Origin: F1-80-MAGs062 sp046345315
Lineage (GTDB): Bacteria > Planctomycetota > Planctomycetia > Planctomycetales > Planctomycetaceae
Assembly (NCBI GenBank): GCA_046345315.1
Contig: JBKDKA010000082.1
Coordinates: 1-64,000 of the forward strand
Length of the DNA: 64,000 nt
Direction: 5' to 3'
Notes under the pieces: model-generated
Database searches by the model: none
Seen by the model: the letters and a program-made list of their open reading frames with translations, nothing else
Told to the model about the DNA's origin: nothing
Part shown: positions 1-6,912 of the stretch, piece after piece
Layout of the letters: each line of letters opens with the position of its first letter
Numbering within the stretch: position 1 is the first letter of the stretch
Position numbers and translations under genes: made by a program

Positions 1-239
1 GCTGGATTCTGCGACTATGCGGAAAAGAAGAGCTTTGCGCCGGAAAGCCCGGGCAGAAGGCGGACACCAACCAGCCGTCCCGCGTCAATCACCGGACATT
101 TGATGCAAGAGCCGGAAAGCGACAGACCGATAAGTCGATCAGGCAGAGCGAGTTCAGCGGATGCCGCTTCACGGAGCCTGTTCTCAGCATCCGCGTGATC
201 TCCGATTCGCCGAAAACTTCGAAAGAAAGGCTGTCCGAT
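1..239. other. Window edge, no supported gene
   Basis: No gene can be supported here. A plus-strand frame is open from base 1 to a stop at 193-195 and could be the 3' end of a gene lying mostly outside the window, but its composition (rich in Ser, Arg and Ala) resembles no family I know. A minus-strand frame ending near base 16 is also open and contains a short stretch reminiscent of the end of a CBS domain (PVIDAGRLVGV), which is too little to call. Confidence 0.2.
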
Positions 240-500
240 ATGTCCGGAAAACCCCAGGCTTCACACTCGAATCCCGTGTCTCAGTCTCCCGTGTCAGCTC
301 ACCATGACTCTGAGGAATACGAAGAAATCAGCAGCGAAGAGGTTGATCGGGTGGTGGAAGCGCTTGATCACCTGATCGAAGTCGTTCAGAGCGAAAACAT
401 CAAACACTACCTCGAAGAGGCGGCAAGCAGCATCTACTACCTTGTCTACGAGGATGAGGCCAACGCTGACAGAAACGGGATTTCAGAAAAAGCCGCCTGA
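240..500 (+). CDS. Small acidic hypothetical protein
   Basis: This 86-residue protein was not recognised. It begins with a Ser/Pro/His-rich tail of about 25 residues and continues as a strongly acidic, probably helical segment (EEYEEISSEEVDRVVEALDHL) ending in a second helix. There is no signal peptide or membrane segment, so it is probably cytoplasmic. The ATG at 240 was chosen because AAAGG lies about 9 bases upstream; a GTG at 195 in the same frame would add 15 residues without a clear ribosome site. It ends 6 bases before the convergent PDZ gene ends. The function is unknown. Confidence 0.5.
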   Translation: MSGKPQASHSNPVSQSPVSAHHDSEEYEEISSEEVDRVVEALDHLIEVVQSENIKHYLEEAASSIYYLVYEDEANADRNGISEKAA

Positions 501-505
501 TTTTC

Positions 506-1651
506 TCAGTCCCAGCCCTTAAGGACCACAGAAATCTCAAGGACTTCCGATCGACCTGTTTCTTCGGGGTTCGGCTCCGGCAACTGCCGACGGAACAGGT
601 TTGCTCGAAGCTGATCTCTACCCGGATCGCCGCGTTCAATCTTCATTCGAACCGTGTTACCGACATCGTATTTACGCAGCACTTCGACGAGATTCTGAAA
701 GTCCTTGATGGGCGTGTCGTCGACAGCGAGGATAATGTCACCGGATCGAATGCCGGCATCATCAGCTGAGGTACCTCGAGTGACAACACCGACGCGACAG
801 CCGCGTTCATCCGGGAACAGGCTGTCATTGGCAATCCCAAGGCAGACACGGCCTCGCTCAATCAGCCGATCTCCGTAGGCTCGTTTCAGCAGAGTCAGCT
901 GGTCTCTCGTCAGCGGATTGCCATCCAGCACATAGATCCCGAGCGGAATTCTTCCCGCCTGATGACTACCGCCTGTCATCTCCGCAAGCCGCTGCAAAAG
1001 AACGATACCGCGTTCTCCGCCTTTCCAGTTTTTGTCCAGATGCACGCGCGGAACAGGTTCCTCCGAAAAGATCATTCGGCCCGGTTCAGCCAGGGCGCTG
1101 GAGGGGTCGCTGAAGGAAACTCCCAACGAACGAAGTTCCTGACGAACCAGATGAAAACGCACTTCCCAGTGTTCCGTCAGCGTCGCTGCAGCAGCTTCGG
1201 AGACCATCCATCGAGGACTTTCTCGCGATTCTTCCAGCATCTCAGACGCGGCATTCACGAGACTCGAATTGTTATCGATATAGAAACGTTCCAGCAGCTT
1301 CATCAGGCGACTGACAACTTCTCCATCTTCTGAACGTGATGCTTCCTGTGCCACCAATGAAATCTGTGACGGTCCGATATGCTGGAGCTTTTCCGCAGCC
1401 TGCTGTCGCGTAGCAAAATCATCAGAGCCAAGATCAGCGATGAGCTGCTGCACATCTCTTTCTGTCGGAGACGATTCATTCGCCGTGATCTTTGATGAGG
1501 CCTGCAGATCAGAACCTGGTTCGGGATTCACTTCCTGAGCCGAACCCGAACGACTTCCCTCGGAGGTGATCAGCAATGCGGCTCCGAAGATGAACGGCAC
1601 AACACGCCTTATCAACCGGAACAGACCTGAGATACACTCTGCCTCTGACAT
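506..1651 (-). CDS. Secreted PDZ-domain protein with HEAT-like region
   Basis: The 381-residue protein starts with a signal peptide or anchor (charged start, then RRVVPFIFGAALLIT) and has an S/E/P-rich linker. Next comes a helical region of HEAT type (about residues 65-115, motif DFATRQQAAEKLQHIG), a middle part of unknown fold, and a PDZ domain near residues 275-350 (core GIRSGDIILAVDDTPI). No catalytic Ser-His-Asp protease domain is visible, so it is a PDZ scaffold or sensor rather than a HtrA protease. Start choice: GGAG lies 6 bases before the ATG at 1651 (3 before the ATG at 1654). A start at 1771 would put 40 residues before the signal peptide and is unlikely. It acts outside the cytoplasmic membrane by inference. 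Confidence 0.7.
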   Translation of the reverse strand: MSEAECISGLFRLIRRVVPFIFGAALLITSEGSRSGSAQEVNPEPGSDLQASSKITANESSPTERDVQQLIADLGSDDFATRQQAAEKLQHIGPSQISLVAQEASRSEDGEVVSRLMKLLERFYIDNNSSLVNAASEMLEESRESPRWMVSEAAAATLTEHWEVRFHLVRQELRSLGVSFSDPSSALAEPGRMIFSEEPVPRVHLDKNWKGGERGIVLLQRLAEMTGGSHQAGRIPLGIYVLDGNPLTRDQLTLLKRAYGDRLIERGRVCLGIANDSLFPDERGCRVGVVTRGTSADDAGIRSGDIILAVDDTPIKDFQNLVEVLRKYDVGNTVRMKIERGDPGRDQLRANLFRRQLPEPNPEETGRSEVLEISVVLKGWD

Positions 1652-1972
1652 CATTTTCTCCAGGCGGACCTTCCATTGAAAAGAAGCTCTGCCGCCAGAC
1701 ATTCCATTCCGGTACTCTTGTATCGTCAACAGCGTAATTTTCTCCGGATGAGTGTTTTTTTTCAATTTCAATCCGGCCGACCTCCACGGAAGTCCCCGGA
1801 CTTTAAATAATCACAGTTACAGAAGACGCAGACAGTTTCTGTATTGACACCACCTCGACGAATCAAGCCGCAGTCCGAAGGTCATTCATGCGGATTGTGA
1901 TGACTTCAGAGACAGATGGCCGTTTCAGTCGTCTGACATTTCTGCGAAACACCACATAGATCGGAAAACGCC
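1652..1972. other. Divergent intergenic region
   Basis: This is the space between the minus-strand PDZ gene and the plus-strand aminopeptidase. The part nearest the PDZ gene could be a longer N-terminus of that gene (ATG at 1771). The remainder must hold the two divergent promoters, but I could not identify convincing -35/-10 boxes by eye. Confidence 0.3.
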
Positions 1973-3100
1973 ATGCAGGATCATCGAATTGATAAACTCG
2001 CACAGACACTGATCCATCACAGCTGTCGACTCCAGTCTGGGCAGAAAGTCCTCATCGAAGCGTTTGATCTTCCGGAGCCGGCTCTCGTATGCCGCCTCGT
2101 GGAAGAAGCAGGACGTATTGGTGCCATCCCCCATGTTGTCCTGAAATCAAACACTGTTCTCCGAAGTATTTACCGTTCCGCAACTGAAGCCGGAATGCAG
2201 ATGTCCGGCCAGTTTGAGGCTGCAGTGATGAAGGAGATGGACGCGTACATCGGCATTCGCGGCGCCGCAAACTCCAGTGAGTTTGCCGATGTTCCAGGAG
2301 AGAAAATGGATCTTTACCAGAAACACTGGTGGCAGCCGGTTCACGTCCAGATTCGTGTTCCGAAGACTCGCTGGGTGGTACTCCGATATCCGACCCCGTC
2401 TATGGCTCAGGCGGCCGGCAAAAGCTGCGAGCAGTTCGAAGACTTTTACTTCGGAGTCTGTACCGCCGATTACGCACGCATGGCTGCGGAACTTCAGCCG
2501 TTGAAGGCACGTATGGAAGCAGCCGACCGTGTGAGAATCATATCGCCCGACACGGAACTCACCTTTTCCATTAAAAATATACCGGTGGTTCCATGTGCCG
2601 GGGAATGCAATATCCCGGACGGCGAATGCTTCACGGCTCCGGTCCGGGAAAGTGTGAATGGCACGATCACGTTCAACACATCATCACGCTATCAGGGAAC
2701 GGTATTCGATGGAATTCGTTTTGAGTTTCGTGATGGGAAGATCGTGAACGCAACCTGCAGAAATGCCACCGAGAGACTTAATCAGATTCTCGATTCTGAT
2801 GAAGGAGCTCGCTATATCGGTGAATGGTCGCTGGGCACCAACAATCGAATTCTGCATCCGATGCTGGACACGCTGTTCGATGAAAAAATCGGAGGATCGT
2901 TCCACCTGACCCCCGGCAACGCCTACGATGAAGCCGATAACGGCAACAGAAGCCGCGTGCACTGGGATCTGGTACTGATCCAGCGAGCTGACTATGGTGG
3001 CGGAGAAATCTGGTTCGATGATGAGCTCATCAGAGAAGACGGATTCTTCGTGCCAACAGACCTTCAGCCACTGAATGAAGGGTTGCTCCGCAGTGAGTAA
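1973..3100 (+). CDS. M29-family metallo-aminopeptidase
   Basis: The 375-residue protein matches peptidase family M29 (AmpS/PepS/aminopeptidase T), cytoplasmic enzymes that remove N-terminal amino acids using two metal ions. The family landmarks are in order: NIPDGECFTAP near residue 215, whose Glu is a metal ligand; GEWSLGTN near 285, with the second Glu; GGSFHLTPGNAYDEADN near 310, with the ligand His; HWDLV near 333; and the terminal IREDG motif. The length is usual for the family. There is no signal peptide. The last 37 bases overlap the convergent csrA gene, so the two genes share a 3' end. Confidence 0.88.
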   Translation: MQDHRIDKLAQTLIHHSCRLQSGQKVLIEAFDLPEPALVCRLVEEAGRIGAIPHVVLKSNTVLRSIYRSATEAGMQMSGQFEAAVMKEMDAYIGIRGAANSSEFADVPGEKMDLYQKHWWQPVHVQIRVPKTRWVVLRYPTPSMAQAAGKSCEQFEDFYFGVCTADYARMAAELQPLKARMEAADRVRIISPDTELTFSIKNIPVVPCAGECNIPDGECFTAPVRESVNGTITFNTSSRYQGTVFDGIRFEFRDGKIVNATCRNATERLNQILDSDEGARYIGEWSLGTNNRILHPMLDTLFDEKIGGSFHLTPGNAYDEADNGNRSRVHWDLVLIQRADYGGGEIWFDDELIREDGFFVPTDLQPLNEGLLRSE

Positions 3101-3366
3101 ATGAACTCACCGTTGACCGGCAACTCGACCTCCGAACTGCTCGGCCCCCCGGCAGTGGTTTCAACTTCCACTCTGGATTCACTGCCTGTGCACAGATCAG
3201 CAGCCGTTGATTCCATCAGCTCACTTCTGAGTACGCGAACTGATCGCGGAGCTTCGATCGACAGTCGAACTCTGCCGCCCCGAACTTCCGCAACGGTGAT
3301 CCGGATCTCTCCTGCCGCTGAGGAAACCTGGATCGTTTCACCTTTTTTCCGACTTAAAACAAGCAT
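3064..3366 (-). CDS. csrA: Carbon storage regulator CsrA with C-terminal extension
   Basis: CsrA is a small dimeric RNA-binding protein that blocks or stabilises mRNAs at GGA motifs. Residues 1-55 show the full fold: MLVLSRKKGETI at the start, then IRITVAEVRGGRVRLSIEAP and SVRVLRSEL (the usual VxVxRxEL end). The start is the ATG of MLVLSR; a start six codons upstream would break the invariant N-terminal strand. The protein continues for about 45 more residues (Ser/Glu/Val-rich, no known domain), whereas CsrA is usually 60-75 residues. The tail is encoded in part by DNA shared with the convergent M29 gene. No flagellar gene, a common neighbour of csrA, lies nearby. Confidence 0.88.
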   Translation of the reverse strand: MLVLSRKKGETIQVSSAAGEIRITVAEVRGGRVRLSIEAPRSVRVLRSELMESTAADLCTGSESRVEVETTAGGPSSSEVELPVNGEFIYSLRSNPSFSG

Positions 3367-3961
3367 CCTGCAACTCCTCTCCACCCGTGTCTTCCATCAA
3401 CATCTCGGGGAACTCCCTTCATCACGCAATCACCCTGATCTGACGACAGCAATCAGGTGACCAGAGGAATTTCAACTCAGCCAACTGTACCTCTGGCCAC
3501 AACAAACGCTGTGTCAACTCATTCTTGACAGCAACTACCGACAGCCCAGCAATAATTGCTCCAAACAGCGGCAGTTTTTGCCGAAAAAAGGGCTTCTCAC
3601 GATAATGACGCTGACAAATGATCATAATGTTTGAAAAAACGCTTATTTTCTTCAGCAATGCGTATTTCACCCCAATGCGAATGATTCATCAGTACACTAC
3701 CCTGTAGTGACCTGCTGAAGCCACCTTTCGGCCACATGGTTTCGAATTGGCAGTGCTTTGGCACAATCCACTGTGGCAGAATGCTGCAGGGAAGACATAC
3801 TGCGGAGCATGAGAACGATACACGCTGCTGCACAGCGGACGTGGCATCAAGATGCCATGTCATTTTCCGGATGGTCGCGGAAAGACATGAACATCGCTCG
3901 CCCAGCCTGCTTGCCACAGGAAACAGGATCGCTGAGTTCGAAATCCTCAGGAAACTGCAGC
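3367..3961. other. Long intergenic region upstream of the metal permeases
   Basis: No gene is supported in these 595 bases. Short open frames on both strands have no family features. The stretch around 3595-3700 is AT-richer than its surroundings and contains two ATGCG words (about 3658 and 3676) and a local ATGATCATAATG. It is the likely promoter and operator region of the downstream permease pair. If the permease start were the ATG at 3758, part of this space would be coding. Confidence 0.3.
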
Positions 3962-5578
3962 ATGCTCACCGCAGGCAGAATCACGAAGTTATCGCCGAAC
4001 TCCGAAGCGAAGGTCCCGCTGCTCTGCGTCGCCATGCTGCTCACGATTCTTTTTTCTGCGGTCGCCGCAGCGTCTGAAGGCGATGCGATTGATGTGTCTG
4101 CCACAGCGAACCAGCATATCTCAAAATCGGCAGCCCTGGAGTCGCCACAGCAGATGACGACTCGGCAAACCCATGACATGCCGACAGCAGCCAGACTTCG
4201 AACCTCCGAAACGATGTGGTGGCGCGTTGTCACACTTCAGGATTACAACACCAGAATTGTCGTCACCGGGACGATGCTTCTTGGTCTGGCCGCTGGAATG
4301 ATCGGAAGCTTCGCTCTTCTTCGAAAACGAGCACTGATGGGAGATGCCCTCAGCCATGCCACACTTCCCGGCATCTGCATCGCATTCATGGCGGGTCAGT
4401 CTTTCGGATTCAGCGGACGCTCACTCCCGCTGCTTCTCGCTGGTGCGGCGATCAGCGGTCTCTGTGGTGCACTCTCGATTCTGGTGATTCGAAATCTGAC
4501 GCGTCTGAAGGAAGATACAGCACTTGGAATTGTCCTGAGCGTATTCTTTGGCGCCGGCGTCGTGCTGCTCAGCATGATTCAGCAGTCTTCCGGCCACTCA
4601 GCCGGACTTGAATCCTTCATCTATGGCAAAACGGCATCCATGATCGCATCCGATGCCTGGCTGATCGGGATTGCAGGGCTGGGATGTGTGATCGTGATCA
4701 GCCTGATATTCAAAGAACTCACACTGCTGTGTTTCGATGAGGCGTTCGCCGCTGCGATCGGTTTTCCTGTGCTGCTCATCGACGCGATCCTGATGAGTCT
4801 GGTGGTCGTGATCACAATCATTGGTCTCCAGGCCGTCGGTCTGGTCCTGATGATTGCAATGCTCGTGATTCCTGCCGCAGCGGCTCGATTCTGGTCTGAT
4901 GACATCCGCCTGATGACGCTCGTTTCCGCCGGACTGGGCGGGTTGAGCGGACTGACTGGTTCGGCGATCAGTGCCATCTTCCCAAAGCTGCCATCCGGTG
5001 CGATGATCGTTCTTGTCTGCAGCAGCTTCTTCTTCTTCAGCATGCTGACCGGCCCTTCACGGGGTCTGTTGATTCGATTGTTTCGGCGGTGGGCACTGAA
5101 TCGGGCGGTCAACCGCCAGCACCTGCTACGAGGACTTTACGAACACCTCGAGACCGCAGGAAAAATCAGCGACAATGATTCAGACCGAATGGCGGTCCCG
5201 TTCAGAGATCTCATCCAGATGAGAAGCTGGTCTGCAACTCGCCTTCGACGTCAGATCCGGCGAAGCGAACGCGAAGGAATGATCAGAAGACATCCTGACC
5301 AGTCAGTATCTCTCACCGCAGATGGATTTCTGGAAGCGGAGCGACTTGTCCATGAACACCGTCTCTGGGAACTTTATCTGATTACACATGCCGATGTGGC
5401 GCCATCGTCGGTCGATCGTGTCGCCGATTCAATCGAACACGTACTCAGCAGTGACATGATTCGACAGCTGGAAGAGCTCCTGCAGCGAAAACAGGATCTC
5501 CATGGCGTCATCCAGAGTCCTCATCCCATTGTCGAGCCAGCTTCCGGGGACATGCGGTTACGGGGAGGCAGCGTATGA
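3962..5578 (+). CDS. Metal ABC permease fused to a DtxR-like domain (first of pair)
   Basis: This is a 538-residue inner-membrane permease of the Zn/Mn/Fe (ZnuB/MntB, ABC-3) family. A hydrophobic N-terminal segment (KVPLLCVAMLLTILFSAVAAA) and about 45 polar residues precede the usual permease start (DYNTRIVVTGTMLLG). The family motif LMGDALSHATLPGI and the conserved VGLVLMIAMLVIPAAAARFW follow, with eight or nine membrane helices in all. After the last helix, about 130 residues resemble the winged helix and dimerisation part of DtxR/MntR regulators (SLTADGFLEAERLVHEHRLW). The start at 3962 has AGGAA 8 bases upstream; 3758 and 4214 are alternatives. The stop overlaps the next gene by 4 bases. 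No ATPase or binding protein adjoins. Confidence 0.82.
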   Translation: MLTAGRITKLSPNSEAKVPLLCVAMLLTILFSAVAAASEGDAIDVSATANQHISKSAALESPQQMTTRQTHDMPTAARLRTSETMWWRVVTLQDYNTRIVVTGTMLLGLAAGMIGSFALLRKRALMGDALSHATLPGICIAFMAGQSFGFSGRSLPLLLAGAAISGLCGALSILVIRNLTRLKEDTALGIVLSVFFGAGVVLLSMIQQSSGHSAGLESFIYGKTASMIASDAWLIGIAGLGCVIVISLIFKELTLLCFDEAFAAAIGFPVLLIDAILMSLVVVITIIGLQAVGLVLMIAMLVIPAAAARFWSDDIRLMTLVSAGLGGLSGLTGSAISAIFPKLPSGAMIVLVCSSFFFFSMLTGPSRGLLIRLFRRWALNRAVNRQHLLRGLYEHLETAGKISDNDSDRMAVPFRDLIQMRSWSATRLRRQIRRSEREGMIRRHPDQSVSLTADGFLEAERLVHEHRLWELYLITHADVAPSSVDRVADSIEHVLSSDMIRQLEELLQRKQDLHGVIQSPHPIVEPASGDMRLRGGSV

Positions 5579-6912
5579 TGGCTGCTGCCGAACTGTTTTC
5601 GTTTTCGTGGAACTGGGAGCTCGACGGCTGGATCGTGCTCGCTGGAATCCTCTGTGCAGTGTCTGCGGCGTTGCCGGGAAACTTTCTGCTTCTTCGTCGG
5701 ATGAGCCTTCTGGGCGATGCAGTGAGTCACGCGATTCTTCCCGGACTGGTCACGGCATTTCTGATTACAGGAAGCCGCTCCGGTCTGGCCATGTTCACGG
5801 GAGCCGTGATCGTGGGGGTTCTGACGGCGGTCTTCACTGAATGGATTCGCGGCTTTGGTGCTGTCGACGAAGGAGCGTCGATGGGAGTTGTTTTCACCAC
5901 CATGTTCGCTGCGGGACTGGTCATGATTGTCGGTGCCGCAGATTCGATTGATCTCGATGCGGAGTGTGTTCTGTTTGGCTCCATTGAGAATTCATGGATC
6001 GACACCGTCTCGATACGTGGCTTTGAGATACCTCGAGTGATCCTGACGCTGGGTTCGGTGGCGCTTCTCAATACAGTGTTCGTCCTGCTGTTTTACAAGG
6101 AACTGAAGATCAGTTCCTTCGACCCGGGGCTAGCGACTGCATCCGGGTTCTCCGCCGGGTTGATGCACTATCTGCTGATGGTGATCGTGGCTGTGACGGC
6201 CGTGGCAAGTTTCGAAAGTGTCGGCAGCATTCTTGTCGTCGCCATGTTTGTCGTCCCTCCGGCAGCAGCACGACTTCTGACTGAACGTCTCAGCATCATG
6301 ATTATTCTGAGCGCCCTCATTGCAGCGTTCAGTGCCGTTGTCGGTCATCTTTCAGCGATCACAATCCCGATGTGGTTCGGCTATCGGAGTGCCAATACTG
6401 CCGGCATGATGGCTCTGATTGCCGGAACCAGTTTCGTTCTCTGCAGCCTGTTCGCACCGAAACAGGGCATTCTGGTTCGGTTCGTGCGATCCCGCCTGCT
6501 GAGCCTTCGCATTCTCTCCGAAGACCTGATCGCACTGCTTTATCGAATGGAAGAGAAACGATCCCGGATGATGACCTCCATCAGGGAACTCTCCGAGGCA
6601 CTGATTGCACCCGAATGGCTGACCTCCGTGTTGATGAAACATCATGAACGCCGAGGGCGCGTTCAGAGGGTGAATTCAAGTTATTCTCTCACGGATTCCG
6701 GACGGCTACTGGGTGCCGAACTCGTCCGGTCTCATCGCCTCTGGGAAAATTATCTGGTGGTGGAAGCCGGGGTACCGCTGGATCGAATCCACGATCAGGC
6801 GGAAAAACTGGAACACTTCACCGGCCGCGATCTCCGCCAGCGGCTGAATGACGCCGCTCCGGATCTCGAACTGGACCCGCACGGCAGTGTCATTCCTCAG
6901 GAAGGTGAATGA
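5575..6912 (+). CDS. Metal ABC permease fused to a DtxR-like domain (second of pair)
   Basis: The 445-residue protein is a second ABC-3 family metal permease. It shows the signature LLGDAVSHAILPGLV near residue 45, the conserved SVGSILVVAMFVVPPAAARLL near 215, and about eight membrane helices up to residue 305. The C-terminal 140 residues are DtxR-like: a winged-helix remnant (REL to SYSLTDSGRLLG) followed by the dimerisation and metal-site region (LVRSHRLWENYLV, then HDQAEKLEHF and the DPHGSVIP end typical of iron-dependent repressors). It begins 4 bases inside the preceding permease gene (ATGATG), so the two are translationally coupled and probably form a heterodimer. The 3' end overlaps the convergent glycosidase by 16 bases. 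Confidence 0.85.
   Translation: MMAAAELFSFSWNWELDGWIVLAGILCAVSAALPGNFLLLRRMSLLGDAVSHAILPGLVTAFLITGSRSGLAMFTGAVIVGVLTAVFTEWIRGFGAVDEGASMGVVFTTMFAAGLVMIVGAADSIDLDAECVLFGSIENSWIDTVSIRGFEIPRVILTLGSVALLNTVFVLLFYKELKISSFDPGLATASGFSAGLMHYLLMVIVAVTAVASFESVGSILVVAMFVVPPAAARLLTERLSIMIILSALIAAFSAVVGHLSAITIPMWFGYRSANTAGMMALIAGTSFVLCSLFAPKQGILVRFVRSRLLSLRILSEDLIALLYRMEEKRSRMMTSIRELSEALIAPEWLTSVLMKHHERRGRVQRVNSSYSLTDSGRLLGAELVRSHRLWENYLVVEAGVPLDRIHDQAEKLEHFTGRDLRQRLNDAAPDLELDPHGSVIPQEGE

Noticed and set aside
3422..3670. Minus-strand open frame of 82 codons upstream of csrA
   Set aside because: No ribosome site, no family features, and it lies in the AT-rich putative regulatory region.
3640..3700. Two ATGCG words and ATGATCATAATG as a metal operator upstream of the permeases
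   Set aside because: Spacing differs from the TGCA-N7-TGCA sites and no clear palindrome of Fur or DtxR type could be built, so it was not listed as a site.
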